Shown piece after piece: positions 25,901 through 34,155 of a stretch of DNA of 41,027 nucleotides (positions are counted from its first letter, which is position 1; each line of letters opens with the position of its first letter). This stretch comes from Firmicutes bacterium UBA5227. GTDB lineage: Bacteria > Bacillota > Clostridia > Tissierellales > Sedimentibacteraceae. The notes beneath the pieces were generated by a model, which was given only the letters and a program-made list of their open reading frames with translations, was not told the origin of the DNA and ran no database searches. The DNA lies in the NCBI GenBank assembly GCA_002409285.1, contig DHUT01000084.1:1-41027 (forward strand). Reading direction: 5' to 3'. A program made the position numbers and the translations under genes.

Positions 25901-26272
25901 TTATCCCTTACTTGGGTTCAGAACTTCCTCAACCAATTCAACAATGTAATCATCCTTTAATCCAAGGTTTTTTAAGGAACAAACCGCTTCATTTAATTTC
26001 TCTTCTGTGTTTCTCCTATATACATTCCTAAGCTCTACAGTATTATTAACAAAGTTGCCCTTTCCTTTCACCGTATAAATATAATTGTCTTCCTCCAGGC
26101 TTTTATATGCTTTCTGAATAGTGTTTGGGTTTATTTTTACCATTGCAGCCAGTTCTCTCACAGATGGAAGCTTTTCATCAGGCTTCAGTGCCCTTGAAAG
26201 GATAAGCCTCTGAATTTCTTCATAAACCTGCTCATATAACGCCTTTGAACTGTTATTATCAATTTGAATCAT
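25901..26272 (-). CDS. GntR-family (YtrA-type) transcriptional regulator
   Basis: 123 residues from MIQIDNNSSKALYEQ, with AGGAGG 6 nt upstream; the longer frame is rejected. A winged-helix GntR domain (about 8-75: LPSVRELAAMVKINPNTIQKA) is followed by only a short alpha-helical tail, the YtrA subfamily form with no large ligand domain. Members usually repress their own operon with a following ABC transporter. Palindromes in the leader support autoregulation. Confidence 0.93.
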   Translation of the reverse strand: MIQIDNNSSKALYEQVYEEIQRLILSRALKPDEKLPSVRELAAMVKINPNTIQKAYKSLEEDNYIYTVKGKGNFVNNTVELRNVYRRNTEEKLNEAVCSLKNLGLKDDYIVELVEEVLNPSKG

Positions 26273-26311
26273 CACACACCTCCTCGCCATTATCAGGAAA
26301 ACCATATTGTA

Positions 26312-26341
26312 TGTATTAATACACTTAGTACAGTTACTGTA
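26312..26341 (-). promoter_or_regulatory. candidate operators of the GntR regulator
   Basis: Two perfect palindromes: TGTATTAATACA (26312-26323) and TACAGT-T-ACTGTA (26329-26341). They lie at and just after the predicted transcription start of the GntR operon, so a protein bound here would block transcription. Confidence 0.55.
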
Positions 26342-26369
26342 TTATATAACATAGTACGCACCGTGTCAA
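26341..26369 (-). promoter_or_regulatory. perfect-consensus sigma-A promoter of the GntR-ABC operon
   Basis: On the minus strand TTGACA (26364-26369), 17 bp, TATAAT (26341-26346): both hexamers and the spacing are exactly consensus. Transcription should start near 26334, giving a 62-nt leader. Such a strong promoter makes most sense if normally repressed. Confidence 0.85.
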
Positions 26370-26452
26370 TACTTTTTATTCGCAGGCTCCATCTCAATTT
26401 TAGCCACTCAATTTTATCCGGTTATAAAAAAATCCTCAGACGCTCTGGTACC

Positions 26453-26552
26453 GGTACTATTCATTGTCATCCTGAACGGCAGCAAAGGATCTCCAACTTT
26501 GACATACGGGGATCCTTCGGCTATGTCTCATGATGACACTGTGAACAGTACC
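26453..26552. repeat. REP-like palindromic intergenic element
   Basis: About 100 bp with nested imperfect inverted repeats: GGTACT at 26453 with AGTACC at 26547-26552; TGTCATC at 26465 with GATGACA at 26532-26538; inner AAGGATC with GGATCCTT. The TGTCATCCTGA...AGGATCT pattern is one I know from dispersed intergenic repeats in many bacterial genomes. No coding potential. It lies 27 bp past the AEC gene stop. Confidence 0.7.
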
Positions 26553-26579
26553 TATTTTACACGTATCCAAGGGTTTTTA

Positions 26580-27509
26580 TTAAATTATGGTATACAGCCA
26601 AAAGAATGCAGGTATTGTAAGCAATGACAGCAAGTGTGTTATAACGACCAGTTTTGAACTCAATTGTGAATCACCGCCGTATTTTTGAGCCATTATAGTT
26701 GATAATGCCGCAACAGGCAAGGATGCATAAATCACAAATATCTCCTCTATCATCTGACCCAACTCTACAAATTTCAGCATAATTATCATAATTACAGGGG
26801 AAATAATTATTCTTAAAAACGTGGCAAAATATGCATCCCCGCTGACAAATGATTCTCTCAGACCGATGGTTGCCACCTTGCTTCCCACTATAATCATTGA
26901 TATTACTGTTGTGGTATTAGTCAATAACTCAAGTAATCTTGTTGCGAACATAGGAAGCTCAAGCTGCGTGCCATATAAAATCAGCCCTGCATAAATTGCA
27001 ATCATTCCAGGATTCAAAAACATTGATTTAAGCAGTTTTCCGGTTCCCTTATTTTCATTATTCCCAAGCAGAAGCTTCAATCCATAAGTCCACATAAACG
27101 CCATGTTGGGAATATAAAACATTGTGGCATAAAACATACCCTGGGAACCGTACAGTTGAGCTATTAGAGGAAACCCCATAAAGCCACCGTTCATAAAAGC
27201 TATAGAAAACCTCATTATTTTTTTCTTTTCATCATCTTTTACTTTGAAAAAAAATATCTTACCAAGCAAAAACAATAAAATATCAAACATTACAGCCACA
27301 GTAACAATCACCACACCGTTTTTAAGCTGTCCTGGTGAAGAATCAATATTCATTGCATTGATTATCATTGCAGGGTTTGTAACATTTACTAAAAGATATA
27401 TGAGAGCACCTTCTCCTTCATCACTTAATGCTCCCTTTTTTCTTATATAAAACCCGATTGCCATCAGCACTGCCATCAAAACTATGCTGTTTATTAACGT
27501 ATAAATCAT
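26580..27509 (-). CDS. AEC-family (auxin efflux carrier-like) permease
   Basis: 309 residues from MIYTLINSIVLMAV, with GAGGATATT directly upstream; a longer frame adds 28 non-homologous residues and is rejected. About ten membrane helices in two halves, with the family's VNVTNPAMIINAM near 40-52 and FMNGGFMGFPLIAQLYG near 110-126. Members move small carboxylates such as malate or malonate. No neighbouring metabolic gene points to a substrate. Monocistronic, between the opp operon and the GntR operon. Confidence 0.87.
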   Translation of the reverse strand: MIYTLINSIVLMAVLMAIGFYIRKKGALSDEGEGALIYLLVNVTNPAMIINAMNIDSSPGQLKNGVVIVTVAVMFDILLFLLGKIFFFKVKDDEKKKIMRFSIAFMNGGFMGFPLIAQLYGSQGMFYATMFYIPNMAFMWTYGLKLLLGNNENKGTGKLLKSMFLNPGMIAIYAGLILYGTQLELPMFATRLLELLTNTTTVISMIIVGSKVATIGLRESFVSGDAYFATFLRIIISPVIMIIMLKFVELGQMIEEIFVIYASLPVAALSTIMAQKYGGDSQLSSKLVVITHLLSLLTIPAFFWLYTII

Positions 27510-27855
27510 AATATCCTCACAGGGTTGTCCAAATTTATTTCGGGAACATTCCACGCTTTCCCGGAGCTGTAAATATCCTTTTAATTCTTGCAAAACACAA
27601 TAATAACATTAATTATAAGAAATTATATAACATAAGAATTGTTTTTTCAATATATAATAACTTTTCATCTCACCCCTACAGTAATTCAGTCATTATGATA
27701 TGCTTATAAAAATAGTCCACCTTTAGTGGACTATTTTGTTAAAAAAATTATCAAAGCTGTATATTTTTGCTCAGCTATCAAGATCCTTAAGTTAGTTTTC
27801 AACTACATCCAGAGTAATATCCGTTGGAACATCCCCCCTATCTTAATTTATATCC
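27510..27855. other. intergenic region between the opp operon and the AEC gene
   Basis: 346 bp without a convincing gene. It holds A/T-rich sequence likely to include the AEC promoter (27600-27660, several TATAAT-like words on the minus strand, none with a good -35). The strong opp terminator hairpin is at 27709-27737, and 118 bp of unassigned sequence follows up to the oppF stop. Confidence 0.5.
27709..27737 (-). terminator. terminator of the oligopeptide ABC operon
   Basis: Perfect 12-bp stem AAAATAGTCCAC with GTGGACTATTTT and a 5-nt loop. The minus strand continues TATAAG after the run of T in the stem. It is 118 nt after the oppF stop. Confidence 0.7.
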
Positions 27856-28797
27856 TTACTTTATCTTACATTCTGTCAGCTCTCTCTCATTTGCCAGTAA
27901 AAAGTGACCGGGTTCTACTTCTTGCCAGTGAGGTGGATTTTTATCATAGTCATAGTGACTTTTTTCAGGTTCATATACTTCTATTACCTTGTTTCTTTCT
28001 ACCCTTGGGTTTGGAGTGGGTATAGCAGACAGCAGGGATCTTGTGTATGGATGCAGAGGATTTGCAAACAAAGCCTCAGATTCTGCTAATTCCACAATTT
28101 TACCCTTATGAATAACAGCTATCCTATCTGAAATAAACCTCACAACTGACAAGTCGTGAGCTATAAACATATATGTCAGCCCCTTTTTCTTCTGCAGTTC
28201 ATCCAGCAGATTGATAACCTGGGCACGAATAGATACGTCCAATGCAGATATAGGTTCATCGGCAATTACAAGCTCCGGTTCCATAACCAGAACCCTGGCT
28301 ATACCTATACGCTGCCTTTGCCCTCCGGAAAACTCGTGGGGAAATCTGCTTGCAAATTCAGGAAGCAAACCCACATCCAGCAGAGCCTGCTCAACCTTTT
28401 TCTTACGTTCCTCTTCCGAACCGTAATTTTTTAAATTATACAGCCCTTCTGATACTATATAGTCAACCTTTGCTCTCTCATTTAATGAAGCCATAGGATC
28501 CTGGAATATCATCTGAATTTCCCTTGTAAGCTCTTTATCCAACTCCTTGTCTATTTGACCGCTTATTTTCTTACCCTTGTAGATTACTTCTCCTGAGGCG
28601 GCAGGATTTATTCTTATAATCGCCCTGCCTATGGTTGTTTTTCCTGAACCAGATTCACCTACAAGCCCAAATGTTTCGCCTTTGTAAATATCAAAACTTA
28701 CATCATTAACCGCAACAAACTTTTTATTTTTCTTGCCAAATTCAACCCTAAGATTCTTTACCTCAAGCAGTTTTTCTTTATTATTCAACTTTATCAC
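27856..28797 (-). CDS. oppF: oligopeptide/dipeptide ABC transporter ATPase, OppF/DppF type
   Basis: 313 residues. Walker A GESGSGKTT near 44, signature FSGGQRQR near 155, Walker B LVIADEPISALD near 175, and the C-terminal peptide-transport extension LHPYTRSLLSAIPTPNP. Its start overlaps oppD by 17 bp. The GTG has GAGGCAG only 3 nt away, so a TTG three codons later (spacing 6-7 from AGG) may be the true start. Together with OppD it forms the ATPase pair of a peptide importer. Confidence 0.92.
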   Translation of the reverse strand: MIKLNNKEKLLEVKNLRVEFGKKNKKFVAVNDVSFDIYKGETFGLVGESGSGKTTIGRAIIRINPAASGEVIYKGKKISGQIDKELDKELTREIQMIFQDPMASLNERAKVDYIVSEGLYNLKNYGSEEERKKKVEQALLDVGLLPEFASRFPHEFSGGQRQRIGIARVLVMEPELVIADEPISALDVSIRAQVINLLDELQKKKGLTYMFIAHDLSVVRFISDRIAVIHKGKIVELAESEALFANPLHPYTRSLLSAIPTPNPRVERNKVIEVYEPEKSHYDYDKNPPHWQEVEPGHFLLANERELTECKIK

Positions 28798-29860
28798 CTG
28801 CCTCTATATACAATTCCTGCATCTTTTTAACTAAAGGCGGAGGTTCTACCTTAGGAGCCCTGGGATCCAAAAGCCATGTACGGGCTTTGTGAGTGGGTGT
28901 AACCTCAAAGTACGGAGGTCTCTCAACAAAATCAATTTTCAATGCATGAGGATTCCTTGGTGCAAATGCATCTCCCTTTATTTCCTTGAAAAGATTGGGA
29001 GGAGTACCCTTAATTGAGTATAAAGCCTCTCCTTTTACACCAAGCTGAGGAAGTGATGATAACAACGCCCATGTATATGGATGCTTCGGATCAAAAAACA
29101 CTTCCTCCGAAGAGCCTATTTCTATTATATCCCCTGCATACATAACGGCAATTCTGTCAGCCACATTTGCCACAACTCCCAAGTCATGAGTGATGTAAAT
29201 AATAGTTAAATTATACTTATCCTGAAGATTTTTCAGAAGCTGCAGTATCTGTGCCTGAATTGTTACGTCCAGAGCTGTTGTAGGCTCATCACATATCAAT
29301 ATATTCGGATTACATGCAACTGCGGTTGCTATTACGACTCTTTGCCTCATACCTCCTGAAAATTCATGAGGATATTGTTTATATCTTCTTTCAGGTTCTG
29401 AAATTCCCACATCATTTAATATTTCAACGGCTAACTTCTTAGCCTCCTCACCCTTTAAATTCTGATGAAGTTCAATGGATTCCTGAACCTGCTTACCTAT
29501 TGCCTTAAGAGGATTCAATGACGTCATTGGATCCTGAAAAACCATGGCAATTTCTTTTCCACGTATTTTAATCCAGTCTTCTTCCGTCTTAAATTTAGCC
29601 AAATCCTGACCATTATACATAATTGAACCAGATTCAATTCTTCCGTTGCTGTCTAAAAGACCCATAAAAGATTTATTAAGAACCGATTTCCCAGAGCCTG
29701 ATTCTCCGACTATTGCCAGGCTTTCGCCCTTATGCAGGTCTAAAGAAGCCCCCCTGATAGCGGTCAGCTCCTGCCCACGGAGATTAAATTTTATAACTAA
29801 ATCCTTAATAGATAATACTACTTCACTGTTCATAATTTCTTCAATAGTTTTCTGTGCCAT
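28781..29860 (-). CDS. oppD: oligopeptide/dipeptide ABC transporter ATPase, OppD/DppD type
   Basis: 359 residues. Walker A GESGSGKSV near 52, signature FSGGMRQR near 165, Walker B LICDEPTTALD near 187, and the C-terminal oligopeptide extension with HPYTWALLSSLPQLG. The extension is longer than usual and ends KVEPPPLVKKMQELY. GGAGG lies before the ATG. Eleven nt separate it from oppC. Confidence 0.92.
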   Translation of the reverse strand: MAQKTIEEIMNSEVVLSIKDLVIKFNLRGQELTAIRGASLDLHKGESLAIVGESGSGKSVLNKSFMGLLDSNGRIESGSIMYNGQDLAKFKTEEDWIKIRGKEIAMVFQDPMTSLNPLKAIGKQVQESIELHQNLKGEEAKKLAVEILNDVGISEPERRYKQYPHEFSGGMRQRVVIATAVACNPNILICDEPTTALDVTIQAQILQLLKNLQDKYNLTIIYITHDLGVVANVADRIAVMYAGDIIEIGSSEEVFFDPKHPYTWALLSSLPQLGVKGEALYSIKGTPPNLFKEIKGDAFAPRNPHALKIDFVERPPYFEVTPTHKARTWLLDPRAPKVEPPPLVKKMQELYIEAGDKVE

Positions 29861-29871
29861 AGCCTGTCCTC

Positions 29872-30843
29872 CTACACATGATTTCTTGGGTCTGCGGAAT
29901 CTGCAAATACATTTCCGATAACATAGAAGGATATAGTTACAACAGATATTACTGCCGCCGGGAAAAATAACTGATATCTTTGATTTGGATCCATCATTAA
30001 GGCTCTTCCTTCATTTATCAAATTACCCAATGACGGTATATCAAGGGGAAGACCCATGCCTATATACGAAAGGAACACTTCATTTCCAATAGCCGCAGGT
30101 ATTGCAAGTGCCATCCTGAGCATAATAACAGAAACCAGGTACGGAAGCAGGTTCTTTGTAATAATTCTGTTTGTTGGAGTTCCAAGACACCTGGATGCAA
30201 GATTATATTCCCTGTCCCTTATAATTATTATAAGGTTACGGACAAACCTGGCCATTTCCAACCACCCCGTCATACACATGGCAAAAATTATCGTTGATAT
30301 TCCCGGTTTCATAATATAGGTAAGAATAATCAAAACCACAGTGGAAGGTATATTGTCCCAGACATTATATATTTCTGTAATAATAGCATCCAGCTTCCTG
30401 ACATATCCCCAAAGTGCCCCTATGGTTATTCCGACCAATGCTTCAAACAAGCCTACCGCAACACCGATGAACAAAGATGTCCTTGTCCCGCTCCAGATTC
30501 GAGCCCATAAATCCTGTCCTATGGAATTTGTCCCAAACCGGAACTCGTCGTTTGGCTGCACATTTCTGTATTGTAAATTTGTTTCAGGATTAATATATAT
30601 CTGCGTAGGACTTTTTTGATTAGGCAAGTAGGGCTGTATTACAGTAAAAATTATAACACACACCATTAAAATCAACAGTGCCACCGCAACTTTATTTTTC
30701 ATAAAAACCTGGACTGTGGATCTCCAAAAAGAATAGTTGGAGTAACCAGTCAACTCACTTTTTGATTCATCGTATTCTGCAAAATCAAACAAGGATGGAT
30801 CAATGCTGTCTGCCATTTTACCGATTATCTTCTTACTGCTCAT
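29872..30843 (-). CDS. oppC: oligopeptide ABC transporter permease, OppC/DppC type
   Basis: 323 residues. A hydrophilic N-terminal stretch of about 45 residues precedes the first helix (VALLILMVCVIIFTV). The binding-protein-dependent transport loop covers about 200-225 (EYNLASRCLGTPTNRIITK). About six membrane helices. The ATG overlaps the oppB stop by one base (TAATG), so translation is coupled. Confidence 0.92.
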   Translation of the reverse strand: MSSKKIIGKMADSIDPSLFDFAEYDESKSELTGYSNYSFWRSTVQVFMKNKVAVALLILMVCVIIFTVIQPYLPNQKSPTQIYINPETNLQYRNVQPNDEFRFGTNSIGQDLWARIWSGTRTSLFIGVAVGLFEALVGITIGALWGYVRKLDAIITEIYNVWDNIPSTVVLIILTYIMKPGISTIIFAMCMTGWLEMARFVRNLIIIIRDREYNLASRCLGTPTNRIITKNLLPYLVSVIMLRMALAIPAAIGNEVFLSYIGMGLPLDIPSLGNLINEGRALMMDPNQRYQLFFPAAVISVVTISFYVIGNVFADSADPRNHV

Positions 30844-31784
30844 TATCTGGATCCTCCTTCATTAGCTAATTTTATTCTTGGGTCAAATGCTGCCATCAGT
30901 ATATCCCCAAGCATTAAACCTATAATTCCGATTGACGAATATAAAAGTACCAGTGCCTGAACAAGTGTATTGTCCTGCCGTTGTATTGCAGTTACTAAAA
31001 GCCCCCCTGTTCCGGGGATAGAAAACAATGATTCCACATATATAGAACCTGACACTGTATACAATATTGAAGCCGGAAGATACTGTGCCATGGGAACAAA
31101 TGCATTACGCATTACATGCTTTGACATGATTTCCTTGTTTGTCAAACCTTTTGCTCTTGCCAGTCTTACATAATCCTTATTTAATTCATCAACCATGTAA
31201 CGCCTGATCCACATAGCATAATAAGCTATATTTACCAATGACAAACAAAGAATAGGAAGTATCCAGCTTTTAGGATTTGATTTATCATACAGCAGGGGAA
31301 GATTAAATATATCCGTAAAAAACACCTGTATCAGAAGGTAGTATATAACTGCCGGGACGGCGTTTGCACCTACTACGTATACCGTACCAAGCTTGTCCAT
31401 AAACTTTCCTTTGAACCGTGCCATTAATATGCCAAGTCCTAACCCCAACACCAGTGAAACGACCAGTGATGACATTCCGAGCTTCAGTGATGTTATGAGC
31501 TTGTCACCTAAAATCTTTGTAATCGCAACCTTAGGCCTATATGTTATTGATTCCCCCAAGTTACCTTTCAATAAATCGGTATAAAAGTTTTTAAGCTGCG
31601 TATACCATGGATCCAACAATCCCAAATTTTGTAGCTTTACTGTTTTTTGAGCTTCGTCCAGTTTATCGAAGTTCGCCCCAAAATACCCCTCTATAGGCAT
31701 CATACGCATAAGCAGAAAAACTACTGTTACTACAATAATCAACGTCAATAATGATCTAAAAAGCCTTGTAGAAATATATTTCAT
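30843..31784 (-). CDS. oppB: oligopeptide ABC transporter permease, OppB/DppB type
   Basis: 313 residues. N-terminal MKYISTRLFRSLLTLI with the family's RMMP near 27, a large first loop, and the permease EAA-like loop DYVRLARAKGLTNKEIMSKH near 205-224. About six membrane helices. GAGAGGG lies 12-18 nt upstream. It follows the binding protein after 109 nt that include a hairpin. Confidence 0.92.
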   Translation of the reverse strand: MKYISTRLFRSLLTLIIVVTVVFLLMRMMPIEGYFGANFDKLDEAQKTVKLQNLGLLDPWYTQLKNFYTDLLKGNLGESITYRPKVAITKILGDKLITSLKLGMSSLVVSLVLGLGLGILMARFKGKFMDKLGTVYVVGANAVPAVIYYLLIQVFFTDIFNLPLLYDKSNPKSWILPILCLSLVNIAYYAMWIRRYMVDELNKDYVRLARAKGLTNKEIMSKHVMRNAFVPMAQYLPASILYTVSGSIYVESLFSIPGTGGLLVTAIQRQDNTLVQALVLLYSSIGIIGLMLGDILMAAFDPRIKLANEGGSR

Positions 31785-31863
31785 GCATTAACGCCCTCTC
31801 TTTCTTTATAATTTGTATACAACATATTTATATAACCAATAAATGGAATGATTTCGTAAATAA

Positions 31864-31881
31864 AAGGGGCATAAGCCCCTT
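31864..31881 (-). terminator. weak terminator/stabiliser hairpin between oppA and oppB
   Basis: AAGGGGC and GCCCCTT around ATAA, followed on the minus strand by TTTTATTTACG. It lies 12 nt after the oppA stop inside the operon. A leaky terminator here would leave the binding protein in excess over the permease, as is common in such operons (inference). Confidence 0.6.
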
Positions 31882-31893
31882 AGATTTCTCTGA

Positions 31894-33807
31894 TTATTTG
31901 TTAGCTGCTTTTTTCAAAGCCTCTTCACGTTCTGTCTTCCAAACCTCGTATGCCTCATTAAATTCTTCTGTACTCATTGGTTTTGCTAAAAGCTTCTGTC
32001 CTTTCCATCTTTCACTTGAAATACCGAAAGGTGCAAAAGGTGCCTCGAAAGGATGGATTTTAGAAGCAACATATCCGTTACCACCGCTTACACAGTAAGG
32101 TATAACAAAAGCTTCATCTATAAGCATTGCCTCCGCATCGGCAAATAGTCCATACCTTTTAGCAAGATCTTTGAATTCTCCCTTTGCTTCATTAACCATT
32201 GATTCATAAGCTTCATAAACATTTTTCCCATCTTCAGTCGTATCAATTGTATATTCAGGGAAGTTATAGTTTCCCTCCCTCTCAAATGGGTCGGTGTATG
32301 TCTGCGGATCTGCATAGTCAGGACCCCAATTACACTTCATTAATGAATAATTACCTGCTCTTCTTGTTCCGTCCAGGAATCCTGTAGGAGCATGCGGAAG
32401 CAGTGTTACTTCAACATAGTCTGTACCAAGAGCAGTCTCAAGCTGCTGTTTTACAACCTGTGCCTCATTAGCCCACGATGTGCTGTTTGTATTGTAAGGC
32501 ATCAGTATTTTAACCGGCAGTTTAGCTCCTGCTGTCTGTAATTCTTCAATCGCCTTTTCTTTATATTTCAAAGCTTCATCCGTATTGTAAAGCTCCTTGC
32601 CTTTTAATTCTGCTAATTTTCCTGTATCAGTAAAATCTATACCACCTTGATTTGTAAATTCAGGAGGTGTTATGGAATTAATTATCCTGTATTCCGGATT
32701 GTATGGATCCTCCGTTGTCATTGCAGCAACTCTGTTAAATGCAGATACCACAGATTTTCTGAAATTCAGATTGTTCACGGCAATTTTCCAATTTTCCGGT
32801 TCATATTCAGCATCAAAGTGAGGATCAAAGTTAAATGCATAGAAGTATGTGTAAGTTCCCAATTTATCAGGTCTTACCTGCTCCTTAAGTTCAGGTGAGT
32901 TCATCCATTCATCAAGACTTGCCGGTGGAATTGCAACGTCAGATATTTCACCGCGCTTGTACATTTCTGCGGACAAAGCTGTTGCTTCCTTGTTGTATCT
33001 GTAGTTCAATTCACCTATGTGAATGTTTTCAGCATCCCAGTATGTAGGATTCTTTTTTAGTATTCTCTGCATCTGCGGTTCAAATTCGGTTAACAAATAA
33101 GATCCATTATACAGCAAAGCTGAATTTGTGGTACCAAACTGGTCTCCCATTTCTTCCAGAAACGGTCCGTATGCCGGGAAAAAACATACATATGTTAACA
33201 TTGATTCAAAATATGGAATAGGCTCTTTCAGCGTATATACAAGAGTGTAATCATCCTCAGCCTTTACTCCCACCTGGGAAAAGTCCGTTATATCACCGTT
33301 AAAATACTCTTCCGCATTCTTAATTACTCCATAAAATATATTAGCAGTTGCCGATTCGTTTTCCGGAGTCAAAAGATACTGTGCTGCACTTACAAAATCG
33401 TTTGCTGTTGTATCAGCAACTTCATTTCCTTCATAGTCCACCCATTTAACACCTTTTCTAAGATTAAATGTCCATGTGAGTCCATCCTCGGAAGCTGACC
33501 AAGATTCTGCCAGTGCAGGCTGAATAACTCCATACTTGTCATAATCAACCAAAGTGTCAACCAGGTTTGCAGCCAGCGCAAACTCAACATTCGTAGCCGT
33601 CGTTAAATAATTAATTGTCTGAATTTCCTCAGCATATACTGTTTTGTATACCTGCTCCTCCGCATATTTTCCGCCTTCGGCAACATCGCCTTCAGCTGTG
33701 GGTTCATCAGTGCCTGATGGTGTTTCTGCAGGTCCTGGAGTATTCCCACCGGAACAAGACGTCAATATCAAAGTAAACACTAACAAAATCGATAATACTT
33801 TTTTCAT
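31894..33807 (-). CDS. oppA: oligopeptide-binding lipoprotein (SBP family 5)
   Basis: 637 residues, roughly 100 longer than E. coli OppA. The start MKKVLSILLVF is preceded by GGAGGT; the frame's earlier start overlies that SD. Lipobox LTSC (Cys18) is followed by a Gly/Pro/Thr/Glu linker. The family-5 body has LAESWSASEDGLTWTFNLRK near 95-115 and NLNFRKSVVSAFNR near 335-350. It captures peptides outside the membrane for OppBCDF. First gene of the operon. Confidence 0.92.
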   Translation of the reverse strand: MKKVLSILLVFTLILTSCSGGNTPGPAETPSGTDEPTAEGDVAEGGKYAEEQVYKTVYAEEIQTINYLTTATNVEFALAANLVDTLVDYDKYGVIQPALAESWSASEDGLTWTFNLRKGVKWVDYEGNEVADTTANDFVSAAQYLLTPENESATANIFYGVIKNAEEYFNGDITDFSQVGVKAEDDYTLVYTLKEPIPYFESMLTYVCFFPAYGPFLEEMGDQFGTTNSALLYNGSYLLTEFEPQMQRILKKNPTYWDAENIHIGELNYRYNKEATALSAEMYKRGEISDVAIPPASLDEWMNSPELKEQVRPDKLGTYTYFYAFNFDPHFDAEYEPENWKIAVNNLNFRKSVVSAFNRVAAMTTEDPYNPEYRIINSITPPEFTNQGGIDFTDTGKLAELKGKELYNTDEALKYKEKAIEELQTAGAKLPVKILMPYNTNSTSWANEAQVVKQQLETALGTDYVEVTLLPHAPTGFLDGTRRAGNYSLMKCNWGPDYADPQTYTDPFEREGNYNFPEYTIDTTEDGKNVYEAYESMVNEAKGEFKDLAKRYGLFADAEAMLIDEAFVIPYCVSGGNGYVASKIHPFEAPFAPFGISSERWKGQKLLAKPMSTEEFNEAYEVWKTEREEALKKAANK

Positions 33808-33832
33808 TTCTACCTCCATTAATAATATAATA

Positions 33833-33850
33833 AAATTAGCATGCTAATTT
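33833..33850. promoter_or_regulatory. perfect 18-bp palindrome in the oppA leader
   Basis: AAATTAGC-AT-GCTAATTT, exact and self-complementary, 25 nt before the oppA ATG and 15 nt before its SD. Possible repressor operator for the opp operon. A shorter repeat, TGACATG...CATGTCA, lies between it and the tRNA. Confidence 0.5.
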
Positions 33851-33898
33851 CATTCCGCTGACATGGTTATGAAGTCGTTTTCATGTCATGAATAAAAA

Positions 33899-33975
33899 TG
33901 GTGCACCTGAGAGGAATCGAACCCCCGGCACATGCCTTAGGAGGGCACTGCTCTATCCTACTGAGCTACAGATGC
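33899..33975 (-). tRNA. tRNA-Arg (anticodon CCT)
   Basis: 77 nt, folding into a full cloverleaf. Acceptor GCATCTG pairs with CAGGTGC (one G-T), D-arm GCTC/GAGC, anticodon stem GTGCC/GGCAT around CTCCTAA (anticodon CCT, reads AGG), T-loop TTCGATT, discriminator A and an encoded CCA. Preceded by a near-consensus promoter 14 nt upstream of the predicted start. Confidence 0.96.
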
Positions 33976-33995
33976 ACTTTCTGATTCACTAATGA

Positions 33996-34024
33996 ATATT
34001 ACACTATTTTATTTTGTTTGTCAA
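33996..34024 (-). promoter_or_regulatory. sigma-A promoter of tRNA-Arg
   Basis: On the minus strand TTGACA (34019-34024), 17 bp, TAATAT (33996-34001). The predicted start is near 33989, 14 nt before the tRNA. Upstream, 34025-34155 is A/T-rich with no gene; a CCTATTT/AAATAGG stem near 34131-34151 may end dacF transcripts. Confidence 0.8.
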
Positions 34025-34155
34025 TACTTAAGCCCATAAATTATTGTTATTTTATAAATAAATATACCTACATTTATAATAAATATAAATAATCCTAATA
34101 ATTATAAGTGACTTTTTTCTGCCTAAGCGACCTATTTTCAGCTTAAATAGGGATA

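Noticed and set aside
26264..26533. 89-codon plus-strand frame across the GntR promoter
   Set aside because: It runs through a perfect promoter and the REP-like hairpin, and has no SD or family features.
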